A stretch of 64,000 bases of DNA from Bacteroidia bacterium (GCA_030430845.1 JAUIKE010000019.1:1-64000); one strand, 5' to 3'; positions 8,107-16,484 are shown, numbered from the stretch's first letter. Numbers and translations are program-made. Notes: generated by a model not told the origin, from the letters alone.

Positions 8107-8352
8107 CTATTCTTTTACTGGATCCTGATCTACATCAATAGGACTTTCATCGTAGTCTACATCTGCTCCAGAGTGAGAATATCCAAGATTACAAGTAGTC
8201 GCTACTTGCTTGGTCGTGGTACCACCACTGTATGTGCCGCCTCCAGGACCATCTACTACAGGAGGAGTGGCTCCGACAATTGAGAACATGGATTCTGCTT
8301 CAAGTTTGTAAGAAGCAAACTTGTCGCTGTTTAAGCGTTCCAGCTTTTTCAT
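8107..8352 (-). CDS. Grasp-with-spasm RiPP precursor peptide
   Basis: An 81-residue precursor. Residues 1-28 form a double-glycine-type leader: Leu17 at -12, Met22 at -7, Ile25 at -4 and Gly27-Ala28 at -2/-1, as C39 peptidases require. Cleavage would free a 53-residue core starting TPPVVDGPGGG. In the core, the nucleophile-bearing residues lie first (Thr40, Ser42, Thr45-47, Lys48, Thr52-53, Ser59, Ser61) and the acids last (Asp64, 66, 68, Glu69, Asp73, 75, 77, Glu81), with acids at every second position in two blocks. This fits side-chain-linked graspetides. A single Cys54 is present. The gene is first in the operon. No promoter with the consensus can be named with confidence in the AT-rich 194 bp upstream. 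Confidence 0.85.
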   Translation of the reverse strand: MKKLERLNSDKFASYKLEAESMFSIVGATPPVVDGPGGGTYSGGTTTKQVATTCNLGYSHSGADVDYDESPIDVDQDPVKE

Positions 8353-8546
8353 ACTAAATTGGTTTTTTAGTTATTGTAAGAGTTTTAACATATGCGAATA
8401 AACAATAAATAAGCGAAATATTAAAATGTTTTTACAACAAATGTTAAAATTTTACCCTAAGTAAGTGGCTAATGACGAAATATTAGGTTTACTCATATGG
8501 GTGTTGTCGAATAGATAATGTAAGCTTTGAATGTGTTAATGATTGA

Positions 8547-9668
8547 TCATGCATTATTTACATGCTGGGTGATCAACTCAGCCGTTCTATCAGAAGCTCC
8601 GGCTTCCCCCAGCTTCTCTCTTAATAAAGCATAACCCGTCAGCACCTTGTCTCGATGGATGGGGTTTAACAGTAAGCCTAACTCCTTTTGGAGATTATCG
8701 GCAGTTAATTCGTCCTGGATCAACTCTTTGAGCAATGGCTCGTCAACAATCAGATTGACCAGCGAGATATATTTTACATTTACCAGGCGGCGGGCAATCC
8801 AGTAGGAGAGTTTATTGCCTCTATAACAGACTACCTGCGGGACATTAAACAAGCCGGTCTCTAAAGTGGCTGTGCCGGAAGTGACCAGGGCGGCTTGTGC
8901 TTGTCGTAAAATACTATAGGTTTGATTACTTACAACTTTTACCTGATCCTCGGCCTTGGCTTGCCGGATGATGTCTTCATAAAAGGATACCGGCATAGAG
9001 GGTGCTCCGGCAATGACAAACTGATAGTCCGGAAAATGAGGGATCACTTGTAGCATGATTTCCAGCATCCGGCTAATTTCCTGCCGACGGCTTCCTGGTA
9101 AGAGGGCAATGATGGGGCGCTCATCCAAGTCGTTTTCCGACTTGAAATTAGGCTGTTCCGGAAAATTCTCCACCACATCCATCAGCGGATGTCCCACAAA
9201 ATCTACTTCATAATCGTATTTTTCATAAAACTCTTGTTCGAAGGGCAGAATAACGAACATCCGGTCAATCGTAGCTTTGATGCCATGCACCCGACTGGAA
9301 TGCCAGGCCCATAACTGTGGAGAAATGTAGTAGTAGGTCTTAAAACCTTTTTGGTGCGTCCACTTAGCGATCCGCAAATTGAATCCCGGATAATCGATCA
9401 TGATGATGGCATCAGGCTGGAAAGCTTCTATATCCTGCTTACAGAACTTCATATTGCCCAATATGGTCCGTAGGTTGCGCACCACTTCTATAAAACCCAT
9501 AAAGGCCAGGTCTTTGTAATGCTTTACCAGCTTGGCGCCGGCCTCTTCCATCAGGTCACCTCCCCAGGCCCGGATATCCGCCTGCGGGTCTTTCTTTTTT
9601 AATGCTTTGATCAGGTTTGATCCGTGTAGATCACCAGAGGCTTCTCCGGCTATGATGTAGTATTTCAT
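8547..9668 (-). CDS. lpxB: Lipid-A-disaccharide synthase
   Basis: A 373-residue glycosyltransferase of family GT19 that joins UDP-2,3-diacylglucosamine and lipid X to the lipid A disaccharide at the inner membrane. The N-terminal motif YYIIAGEASGDLHG is the LpxB hallmark, followed by GGDLMEEAG, the central YYISPQLWAWHSSRV, VGHPLMD, LLPGSRRQEI and VTSGTATLETGL, all classic LpxB blocks. Length is normal. It lies downstream of a 99-residue membrane protein gene and a very long hairpin, and upstream of the RiPP precursor by 194 bp. The gene shows that the organism makes lipid A. Confidence 0.97.
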   Translation of the reverse strand: MKYYIIAGEASGDLHGSNLIKALKKKDPQADIRAWGGDLMEEAGAKLVKHYKDLAFMGFIEVVRNLRTILGNMKFCKQDIEAFQPDAIIMIDYPGFNLRIAKWTHQKGFKTYYYISPQLWAWHSSRVHGIKATIDRMFVILPFEQEFYEKYDYEVDFVGHPLMDVVENFPEQPNFKSENDLDERPIIALLPGSRRQEISRMLEIMLQVIPHFPDYQFVIAGAPSMPVSFYEDIIRQAKAEDQVKVVSNQTYSILRQAQAALVTSGTATLETGLFNVPQVVCYRGNKLSYWIARRLVNVKYISLVNLIVDEPLLKELIQDELTADNLQKELGLLLNPIHRDKVLTGYALLREKLGEAGASDRTAELITQHVNNA

Positions 9669-9680
9669 TTTTTAATATAG

Positions 9681-9731
9681 GGGAGGGGGTTGTGTGAAAA
9701 GGCTAATGGCCTTTTCACACAACCCCCTCCC
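9681..9731. repeat. 23-bp perfect stem-loop between 9734 gene and lpxB
   Basis: 9681-9703 and 9709-9731 are perfect inverted repeats with a 5-nt loop. The stem begins 2 nt after the stop codon of the 99-residue protein and ends 13 nt before the lpxB ATG (both minus strand). No U-tract follows on either strand. It probably separates the two transcripts. Confidence 0.85.
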
Positions 9732-9733
9732 AT

Positions 9734-10033
9734 TTAAAGAATCTGCTTTCCAAAATACACCACCCAGATAACCGCATAGATCACTGTAGCGATCGAAAGC
9801 CCCCGCATGGACTGAGTGAAACGTCTTTTTTGAAAAAAATTAAACGGGATGATATTAATACAGATCGCTACAATGGCAAGGGTGCGTTGGCGAAAGGATG
9901 GGGAAAACCCTCTTCCACTAGCCATACCGGCCGTTTCGAGCTGTCCAAACAGGAAAAATAATAATAAAAAGCTAATGAGGGGGATGAGTATACCAAGGCC
10001 TAAGCCAATGAAAATATTATCTCTTTTTAGCAT
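9734..10033 (-). CDS. Hypothetical membrane protein
   Basis: A 99-residue protein with three or so hydrophobic segments at about 8-31, 51-65 and 78-94, separated by short basic stretches (SFRQR, FFQKRRF), giving a small multi-pass inner-membrane topology. I do not recognise a named family. It sits between surE and lpxB on the same strand, an arrangement I would expect in related Bacteroidota but cannot confirm here. Hairpins lie on both sides (10082-10116 upstream, 9681-9731 downstream), so it is probably transcribed alone. Confidence 0.7.
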   Translation of the reverse strand: MLKRDNIFIGLGLGILIPLISFLLLFFLFGQLETAGMASGRGFSPSFRQRTLAIVAICINIIPFNFFQKRRFTQSMRGLSIATVIYAVIWVVYFGKQIL

Positions 10034-10081
10034 AGTGGATTGGTTTTCTTGTGTACTAAATATGGAGGTTAATAATGCTTT

Positions 10082-10120
10082 AATAAGACTGCCGCCCTGC
10101 TGCGGGCAGTCTTATTTTTT
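10082..10120. terminator. Bidirectional-looking terminator after surE
   Basis: A 12-bp perfect stem (10082-10093 with 10105-10116) with an 11-nt GC-rich loop, 8 nt downstream of the surE stop. The T-run (10115-10120) lies on the plus strand, so the classical signal points the other way; on the minus strand only the stem is present. Confidence 0.6.
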
Positions 10121-10124
10121 ACCA

Positions 10125-10922
10125 TTAACTCTCTATCGTGACTGCCTCGACCTCTTTCAAGGTATCTAATGCCTTATAATTTGTCAAGTCATGCATGGAA
10201 GGTACTACCGAGATATAATTGTTATCCAAAGCCCAGACATCCGTATCGTCGCCCTCATCTTCGTTGACAAATTTACCTGTCAGCCAGTAATACTTTTGAC
10301 CTCTCGGGTCCAGCGCTTCCTGAAATTCCTCCACCCAGCGGGCATCCGCTTGCCGGCAAACTTTCAGACCTTTAATATCTTCGTAGGGGAGTGCAGGGAT
10401 GTTGACATTGAGCAGACTGCCGTGTTCCAGGCCATTTTCCAGAATGTAGGACATTAAGTGTTTAATATAAGGTTTGGCGGGTTCGAAATCTGCCGAAAAG
10501 GAATAGTCTAGCAGAGAAAACCCTATAGAAGGGATTCCTTCCAGGGAAGCTTCCATGGCAGCAGATAAGGTTCCGGAATAAATGATGTTAATGGCTGCAT
10601 TGGAGCCATGATTAATGCCCGATACACAAAGGTCTGGTTTGCGATCTTTTAGTACAACGTGTTTGGCAATTTTTACACAGTCAACCGGAGTGCCGGAGCA
10701 TTCATAAGCTTCTATTTCACCGAAAATATCGATGGCATGGAATCGAATGGGGTCGTCGATGGTAATAGCATGTCCTTTGCCGGACTGAGGTGAATCGGGT
10801 GCGACTACAATGACGTCTCCAAGCTCTTTGGCTACTTCTACGAGCGCACGAATGCCGGGGGCTGCTGAGCCGTCATCATTGGTTACTAGGATCAATGGTC
10901 TTTGCATATCTTTGTTATTCAT
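10125..10922 (-). CDS. surE: 5'/3'-nucleotidase SurE
   Basis: A 265-residue SurE phosphatase, which removes phosphate from nucleoside monophosphates in the cytoplasm. The family signatures are complete: LILVTNDDG (metal-binding Asp pair) near the start, VVAPDSPQSGKGHAIT, ECSGTPVDCV, SGINHGSNAA and YSGTLSAAMEA. The ATG at 10922 gives six extra residues before MQRPLILVTNDDG; an ATG at 10907 would fit the usual family start better and both are possible. It faces hemH divergently across 267 bp. Confidence 0.95.
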   Translation of the reverse strand: MNNKDMQRPLILVTNDDGSAAPGIRALVEVAKELGDVIVVAPDSPQSGKGHAITIDDPIRFHAIDIFGEIEAYECSGTPVDCVKIAKHVVLKDRKPDLCVSGINHGSNAAINIIYSGTLSAAMEASLEGIPSIGFSLLDYSFSADFEPAKPYIKHLMSYILENGLEHGSLLNVNIPALPYEDIKGLKVCRQADARWVEEFQEALDPRGQKYYWLTGKFVNEDEGDDTDVWALDNNYISVVPSMHDLTNYKALDTLKEVEAVTIES

Positions 10923-11136
10923 TTTGTAGGATGGTAAAATTAAAATAAATGGGGCTGTCTCAAAAGGCCTGCTGCTATTTTTCTCCTGACAGTTATCGTT
11001 AGAATTCGTAGGCCAATTTAAATTCCTTCATTCCTTTACGTGTTTTTGACAATTTATTCTTGAACAAAAAGCCGAACAATTGTTTTAAAACCCGATAATT
11101 GCAAAAAAAGTGCGATTTTGACAACTAATTTTTAGG

Positions 11137-11179
11137 TTTAATAGAATCAGGTGCACTCCGTGCACCTGATTCTATTAAA
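11137..11179. repeat. 20-bp perfect hairpin just upstream of hemH
   Basis: 11137-11156 and 11160-11179 are perfect inverted repeats with a 3-nt loop. The stem ends 10 nt before the hemH ATG. It is followed by As, not Ts. In the mRNA it would form a very stable structure next to the start codon, or it is a double-sided terminator or operator. Confidence 0.75.
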
Positions 11180-11189
11180 AAAAACGCTT

Positions 11190-12215
11190 ATGGGAACTTT
11201 TGGAAAAAAAGGAGTTTTACTAGTCAACTTGGGAACGCCTGATGATCCTGGCCGCGGAGCCGTTTACCGTTATCTCAAACAATTTTTAATGGACCGGCGG
11301 GTGATCGACTATCCCTGGCTAGCCCGTACCATTATCGTAAAAGGGATTATTGCGCCATTTCGATCAGGCAGCTCTTCTAAGTTATACAAAAGACTCTGGA
11401 CCGAAGAAGGCTCTCCACTCAAAGTGTACGGCGAAACCGTAACGGCCGGTGTACAGGAACTTTTAGGAGATGACTACATCGTGGAACTGGGCATGCGGTA
11501 CCAAAGCCCTTCCATTGAAAGTGCCATTGATAAGCTGTTATCTCAGCAGGTTTCCGAAATCATCGTTTTTCCAATGTTCCCTCAATACGCTTCCGCCACT
11601 ACAGGCTCGGTGCATGATGAGGTAATGCGTATTATGCGTAAAAAAGAAAGCATTCCGGACATCAAGCTGATCAACTCTTATTACGATTACGAGCCGATGA
11701 TCGATATCTTCGCCGATAATGCCCGTCAGTTCAACCTGGATTCTTACGATCATATCATTTTCAGTTATCACGGCTTGCCGCAGCGGCAACTTCGCCGGGC
11801 AGACGATTGCAACCATTGTCTAAAAATTGATAATTGCTGTGGCTCGATTTCAAAAGTTAACCAATTCTGCTATTCTGCGCAGTGTCATGCGACCACTCGT
11901 GCGATTGTCACCAAGCTGGGCTTAAAAGAAGGACAGTATACAACCTCTTTCCAAAGCCGCCTGGGGCCGGAAGAGTGGATCAAACCTTATACCGCCAAGG
12001 TCATTGAAGAACAGGCTAAAGCAGGTGCTAAAAAACTCTTGGTTTTTAGCCCGGCCTTCGTAGCCGATTGCCTGGAAACCATCATCGAAATCGGCTTCGA
12101 GTACCAGGAAGAGTTCGAAGAAATGGGCGGTGAAAAAGTGGATCTGGTGCCGAGTTTAAATGACGATCCCAGATGGATCAAGGCGGTGAAAGATATGGTG
12201 TCGGAGTACGCTTAA
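11190..12215 (+). CDS. hemH: Ferrochelatase
   Basis: A 341-residue ferrochelatase, which inserts Fe(II) into protoporphyrin IX (or coproporphyrin III) as a late step of heme synthesis. It shows GVLLVNLGTPD, the MRYQSPSIESA segment, FPMFPQYASATTGS and the catalytic His in IFSYHGLPQRQL, plus Glu in CLETIIEIGFE. A Cys-rich stretch follows the catalytic loop (CNHCLKIDNCC and CYSAQC), seen in some bacterial ferrochelatases. I chose ATG 11190; an upstream in-frame GTG at 11151 lies within the hairpin and would add 13 unlikely residues. It converges with the transglutaminase-like gene with only 7 bp between stops. Confidence 0.95.
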   Translation: MGTFGKKGVLLVNLGTPDDPGRGAVYRYLKQFLMDRRVIDYPWLARTIIVKGIIAPFRSGSSSKLYKRLWTEEGSPLKVYGETVTAGVQELLGDDYIVELGMRYQSPSIESAIDKLLSQQVSEIIVFPMFPQYASATTGSVHDEVMRIMRKKESIPDIKLINSYYDYEPMIDIFADNARQFNLDSYDHIIFSYHGLPQRQLRRADDCNHCLKIDNCCGSISKVNQFCYSAQCHATTRAIVTKLGLKEGQYTTSFQSRLGPEEWIKPYTAKVIEEQAKAGAKKLLVFSPAFVADCLETIIEIGFEYQEEFEEMGGEKVDLVPSLNDDPRWIKAVKDMVSEYA

Positions 12216-12222
12216 AGGGTCG

Positions 12223-13398
12223 TTAGTTTCTAAGGTTTTTTAATTCGGTTTGCAAAACTTCTAAATAGACAAGACACTGTTGCTCAGCCTGATTTTTGAA
12301 ATAGTCATTGGTAGCGTGAATAAGCGATTTTTGGGCTTCCTTTAGTAATCCGATCGAATACTCCAGCGTTTTTTTTTGGTTCTCAGGAGTGCGGGTGTTA
12401 TAGCTTATGACCGCCTGGTTGATCAATGTGCTGATGTACAACTCCCATTGCCAATTGTATAATTCGGAGAGCGGAGTGGCTTTTCTGAACAATTGAAGGA
12501 TGCTGTCTTGCAGGCTCTTGATATCGACAGCCTGACTTTCCTGATCCAGTTGCTCCACCTCATCGCTCAAAATACCGGCCTGATCGATGTAGGTGGCGGC
12601 CAACTCATCTTTCATTTTCTGACTGGGATTGAAACGGACGGCATTTTCGGCTGTCTTAATTTTTTGATCAGCTATCGACATGGATTTTAAGTCCGCAATA
12701 GAGTCCATGAAATTAAAGCACGCCTTTTCAGCAGTAAGAGCGGTTTCCATTGTAGATCTTTCACTGAAAAAGCTTGTCAGACTGATCGGGCAATCGAGCA
12801 ATTGCCACATGGGGTCCGTTGGGAGATGGGACCGAATAAAGGATTTGGGATTGACGAGAAAATAATCCCGATTATCGCTTTGAAGGAAATTGCTTTTCCG
12901 GTCGAGTGTACTGCTGCCCCAGGTCGCATCAAGCAAGTACCAGCTTGTATTAATTTTAACGGCATTCCAGGCATGATCCGGCTCGTCGGGGCTGTCGGTG
13001 GAGGTGAGCGTATCCCAGCTGTAGCCCGAGATCAACTCAGCCTCAATGCCCATTTGTTCGCATAAGGCTTTGAATAAGGTAGAATAACCAAAGCAGACGG
13101 CTTTTTTCCTGTTCAGAACATCCTGATTGTTGCGGTTGATCCGTTTGTTGCCGTTGTTGTAAGCCTGGTTGTCGTATTGGATGTTATGGGTGATCCAGAC
13201 ATAGATGCTTCTGACTTTTTCCATGTCATTTGCTGCCTTCTCCGCCAGGTAATCGGCCAGAGGTTGGAGGTCCTGTTCTACTTCTTTCGGGGCTTTCTTA
13301 GCGTGTTGATCGATTTTCGAATAGTTGGGTTCGGATTGGGCAAGGGAAACGCTAAGGCTTAGGAGTAGGAGAGTGACGAAAGGTAAGTAGCGTTTCAT
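12223..13398 (-). CDS. Secreted transglutaminase-like domain protein
   Basis: A 391-residue protein with a signal peptide (about 1-20, cleavage near SLAQ). The transglutaminase/protease-like core has Cys in AVCFGYSTLF, His in EPDHAWNAVKI and Asp in WYLLDATWGS, the Cys-His-Asp triad of the superfamily (kyphoscoliosis-peptidase-like group). The C-terminal half (about 210-391) is helical with no recognised domain. Probable role: peptidase or cross-linking activity in the periplasm; substrate unknown. It is 7 bp upstream of the Fic gene's end, so both could share a transcript with Fic first. Confidence 0.8.
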   Translation of the reverse strand: MKRYLPFVTLLLLSLSVSLAQSEPNYSKIDQHAKKAPKEVEQDLQPLADYLAEKAANDMEKVRSIYVWITHNIQYDNQAYNNGNKRINRNNQDVLNRKKAVCFGYSTLFKALCEQMGIEAELISGYSWDTLTSTDSPDEPDHAWNAVKINTSWYLLDATWGSSTLDRKSNFLQSDNRDYFLVNPKSFIRSHLPTDPMWQLLDCPISLTSFFSERSTMETALTAEKACFNFMDSIADLKSMSIADQKIKTAENAVRFNPSQKMKDELAATYIDQAGILSDEVEQLDQESQAVDIKSLQDSILQLFRKATPLSELYNWQWELYISTLINQAVISYNTRTPENQKKTLEYSIGLLKEAQKSLIHATNDYFKNQAEQQCLVYLEVLQTELKNLRN

Positions 13399-13405
13399 AA
13401 TCTCA

Positions 13406-14368
13406 TCATTTTTTTACTTTATATCTTGTCAGACGCTTTTCTCCCATCCGAATGAGCAGGCCATTTTCAAGCGCCTTCTGTAAGTCTCTGGACGCAGTAG
13501 CCCCTGATATTTTCGGAAAAATTTTCATATAGTCTTTCCTACTAAAATTGTCTTCCTTGAACTGTTCAAGAAAATAAGTAATTCGCTCTTCGTCATTCAT
13601 GTTTTCCGGCCGGGCTTCTACAAGCTCCTCTAAGCTTAATTTAATCTTTTCAAGCGAGTATTCTACAAATTTAGTAGATAATCCTTCCTTGTCACTTTCG
13701 CTCAAAACACGGTAATACTCTTCCTGACTTTGCTTGATGGCCTGTTCTACTGGAAGATACTCAAAAACTGGGTTTAATTGCATCAAAATTACCGTCTGCC
13801 ATAACCTGCCCATTCTTCCATTTCCATCATTGAATGGATGTATGAATTCCATTTCATAATGAAAAACGCAGCTCTTAATCAGTAGATTATCTTCACTTTG
13901 CTCTAAATAACTAAATAATTGCGGCATTAAATTAGAAACATTCCAGGCTGGCGGAGCTAAATGAGCAACTTTATTACCTTGCACTATTCCAATGCCTTGC
14001 GTCCTGTATTTTCCTGGATGTTCCATAAGTCCTTTCATAAGGATAGAATGTGCTTCCAAATAAGATTTTTCTGAGAAAGCATTAAATTTTTCTAAGCTGT
14101 CATACACTTCAATAGCATTCTTAACCTCAAGGATATCTTTAGCCGGCCCAATCACTTGCTTATTTTCTATGATCGCTGTAACCTGTTCTTCACTCAATGT
14201 GTTTCCTTCTATTGCCAGTGAAGCTCTGATTGTTTTTACCTTATTTCTTTTCCTTAACTCAGTTCTTGGTTTTCTCAAATGAGTAGCATCTACAATACCT
14301 AAAAGCCGCCCAATTTCGGTGGATAGATTGATTATCTTTGAGGTGCCTTCATAATATTTTTGAAGCAT
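13406..14368 (-). CDS. Fic-domain protein with built-in inhibitory helix and winged-helix tail
   Basis: A 320-residue Fic protein. The catalytic motif HPFNDGNGRMGR (His177) is intact, so AMP transfer, or another NMP or phosphate transfer, to target Ser/Thr/Tyr is expected. Upstream of it, SLAIEGN (Ser50, Glu54) matches the class II inhibitory motif [ST]xxxE[GN], meaning autoinhibition from within the same chain. The C-terminal 65 residues (RKDYMKIFPKISGATASRDL) look like a winged helix. I chose ATG 14368: a perfect 9-bp inverted repeat ends at that ATG, and an earlier in-frame TTG at 14392 would lie inside it. DNA binding by the tail plus the operator suggests self-repression. Confidence 0.88.
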   Translation of the reverse strand: MLQKYYEGTSKIINLSTEIGRLLGIVDATHLRKPRTELRKRNKVKTIRASLAIEGNTLSEEQVTAIIENKQVIGPAKDILEVKNAIEVYDSLEKFNAFSEKSYLEAHSILMKGLMEHPGKYRTQGIGIVQGNKVAHLAPPAWNVSNLMPQLFSYLEQSEDNLLIKSCVFHYEMEFIHPFNDGNGRMGRLWQTVILMQLNPVFEYLPVEQAIKQSQEEYYRVLSESDKEGLSTKFVEYSLEKIKLSLEELVEARPENMNDEERITYFLEQFKEDNFSRKDYMKIFPKISGATASRDLQKALENGLLIRMGEKRLTRYKVKK

Positions 14369-14391
14369 GATACTATTATTTGATAGTATCA
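14368..14391. promoter_or_regulatory. Operator-like dyad at the Fic gene start
   Basis: TGATACTAT (14368-14376) and ATAGTATCA (14383-14391) form a perfect 9-bp inverted repeat with a 6-nt spacer, touching the start codon of the Fic gene. The position would let a bound protein block transcription or translation start. Confidence 0.55.
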
Positions 14392-14560
14392 AAGATATGG
14401 TAATAGGGTTAATTAGTCAAAATATGCATCATTTTATTGTATTTTTTTGGCTGTATGACATATTGTATATAACACTATGATCATTCCAATTCCAGTATTT
14501 TTTTATCCAAAAATTCCTTCACTTTAATGGCCGATTTGAGGCGAAAATTGTTTTTTTATT

Positions 14561-14637
14561 AGAAGTTGTTTAAGGTTTTCTCACTGGACACAAAATCCTG
14601 TTTTTTCGCTTCCAGCAGAAAACCTTAAACAACTTCT
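14561..14637. terminator. Long stem-loop after the 14643 gene
   Basis: A 21-bp perfect stem (14561-14581 with 14617-14637) begins 5 nt after the stop codon of the 14643-15314 gene. The 35-nt loop holds a further 5-bp stem (14584-14588 with 14611-14615). On the minus strand the stem is followed by an A-rich run, not Us. Confidence 0.7.
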
Positions 14638-14642
14638 TAAAC

Positions 14643-15314
14643 TCACTCCCTAACATACAACAACTGTTCTTTCTTTTTATATTCAAAGCTTAGGTCACTA
14701 TTAAAGAAATCAACCAACTCCTGAAGCTTAACCACTACAATTTTTTCGTAATTGCCTACCGTTTCTCCTGGATGCGGATTGGTGACGATCATGAAAGATT
14801 TTAATTCACAATTTTCGATGGGTGTTTGTTTGGAGGAGGATTGCTTTTGTGACCATACAATACGCTTAGTAGCTCCTTGTTGGTTGGTTAGGGTGACGGT
14901 ATGGATCAAAAGCTGTTCTCCGACTTGTTCGGTACTTTGATTGTCCGTTGTGAGGTTGTAATGCTCCTGACTTCGGGCGGTTACATAGCCTTCATAACTC
15001 TTTTCGGCATACTCATGGAGCGTATACCCTCCTCCCAGCAAATTGCACAGCTCCTCCATCTTATAAGGCGAAATATACAGGCTTTTGCGGACCAGCAGTT
15101 CCATAAAGGGAAAAACAGAGGGGCTTTTCCCCTGATCAATGGCCGATTGGGTAAGCTGAGGGCCTAATTTTGAAAAAACATAGGTGTTGCCCTCTTTTTG
15201 TAAAGCTAGGTTGACTACCCGACTATCTGATGAAGAATTGAATAGGATGAAAAAGGCTCCTCCCATGATCACCAAACCAAAAAATATAAAAATGGCAACG
15301 ACATTCTTTTTCAT
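14643..15314 (-). CDS. Hypothetical membrane-anchored protein
   Basis: A 223-residue protein with a hydrophobic N-terminal segment (about 5-26: VVAIFIFFGLVIMGGAFFIL) that can act as signal anchor, then a soluble extracytoplasmic domain of mixed alpha/beta character ending YKKKEQLLYVRE. I do not recognise the family. It lies between the Fic gene and divergent holA, with a very strong hairpin directly after its stop codon. Likely a monocistronic gene. Confidence 0.6.
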   Translation of the reverse strand: MKKNVVAIFIFFGLVIMGGAFFILFNSSSDSRVVNLALQKEGNTYVFSKLGPQLTQSAIDQGKSPSVFPFMELLVRKSLYISPYKMEELCNLLGGGYTLHEYAEKSYEGYVTARSQEHYNLTTDNQSTEQVGEQLLIHTVTLTNQQGATKRIVWSQKQSSSKQTPIENCELKSFMIVTNPHPGETVGNYEKIVVVKLQELVDFFNSDLSFEYKKKEQLLYVRE

Positions 15315-15466
15315 AGGCGATTTGGGTTTTGTAAACCAGGTAATGGTTTTTACTTAAAGATATTGAATTCGGCTGAATAGGCTGATGAGTCTTTTTATAA
15401 AGGGTATAAGTTTCACTTAGTTGCTCCCATTTTCGTATCTTCCCCATTCGAAAAAAATTGTGACCA

Positions 15467-16474
15467 TTGACCTATCAAGACATCCTTAAAAGTCTGAAAA
15501 AGGGCGAATTCAAGCCCGTCTATTTCCTGCATGGCACGGAGCCTTATTTCATTGACGTGATCTCTGATTATGTAGAAAAAAATGTGTTGAGCGAAAGTGA
15601 AAAAGCCTTCAACCAAACCATTTTTTATGGAAAAGACGTCAATCACCTGGCCATCGTCGATACAGCCCGCCGCTTTCCTATGATGGCCCCTCGTCAGGTC
15701 GTGGTCCTGAAGGAAGCGCAGGAAATGAAAAGCCTGAAGGAGCTAAAAACATATCTGGAGAAACCTGCCGAAACCACGCTGCTGGTGATCTGTCATAAGC
15801 ATAAGAAGTTCAACCTGAACTCTGCCTTTGGCAAGCTTTTGAAAAAAAATGCAGTAGTTTTTGAGTCGAAAAGCTTGTACGACAACCAGGTACCCGACTG
15901 GATCCAGCAGTATCTGCGAGGCAAAAAACTAAAAATCAGCCACGAAGCAAGCGTGCTCATCGGAGAATACCTCGGGACCGATCTTTCTAAAGTGGCCAAC
16001 GAACTCGACAAATTGGCCATTAACCTGGAAGCCGGCACTGAAATTACCCGTCAGCATATCGAAGAAAACATCGGTATCAGCAAGGATTACAACGTTTTTG
16101 AACTACAAAAAGCCCTCGGCCAAAAAGACATCCTCAAGGCCAACCGCATCGTCAATTATTTCGCTTCCAACCCTAAGAAGAACCCGCTGCCCATGGTGAC
16201 GGGCTCCCTCTATAATTACTTCAGCAAGATCTATATGCTTAAGGCCCTACGCAATGCTCCGGACCCTGAAATCATGAAGGCTTTAAACCTACGCTCTGCT
16301 TTTTTTCTAAAAGAATATCGCCTGGCCGTCCGGCATTATCCGCTACCGGAAGTGGAAAAGGTGCTGGATCTGCTCAAAGAATTTGACCTCAAATCGAAAG
16401 GGGTGGGGTACATCAGTACTGGTAAGCAAGAAGGGGAGCTGCTGAAGGAGTTGGTGTGGAAGATTTTGCACTAA
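15467..16474 (+). CDS. holA: DNA polymerase III subunit delta
   Basis: A 335-residue delta subunit of the clamp loader, which opens the beta clamp. The start TYQDILKSLKKGEFKPVYFLHGTEPYFID is typical of Bacteroidota HolA, followed by the AAA+-like domain, LNKLAINLE-type second domain and a helical C-terminal collar domain. The start is a TTG at 15467: the in-frame codon two before it is TGA, and no ATG fits the conserved N-terminus. It faces the 14643 gene divergently and is followed after 10 bp by the CrtI-like gene, so the two may be co-transcribed. Confidence 0.9.
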   Translation: MTYQDILKSLKKGEFKPVYFLHGTEPYFIDVISDYVEKNVLSESEKAFNQTIFYGKDVNHLAIVDTARRFPMMAPRQVVVLKEAQEMKSLKELKTYLEKPAETTLLVICHKHKKFNLNSAFGKLLKKNAVVFESKSLYDNQVPDWIQQYLRGKKLKISHEASVLIGEYLGTDLSKVANELDKLAINLEAGTEITRQHIEENIGISKDYNVFELQKALGQKDILKANRIVNYFASNPKKNPLPMVTGSLYNYFSKIYMLKALRNAPDPEIMKALNLRSAFFLKEYRLAVRHYPLPEVEKVLDLLKEFDLKSKGVGYISTGKQEGELLKELVWKILH

Positions 16475-16484
16475 AATTAATTTT

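Noticed and set aside
8414-8485. Two copies of CGAAATATTA upstream of the RiPP precursor, considered as regulator sites
   Set aside because: Only 10 bp, AT-rich, in an AT-rich region; spacing (62 bp) and lack of symmetry give little support.
10951-10967. GGGGCTGTCTCAAAAGG, like the end of some IS elements
   Set aside because: No matching inverted end or transposase remnant is seen in the rest of the gap up to hemH; could be chance or a solo end.
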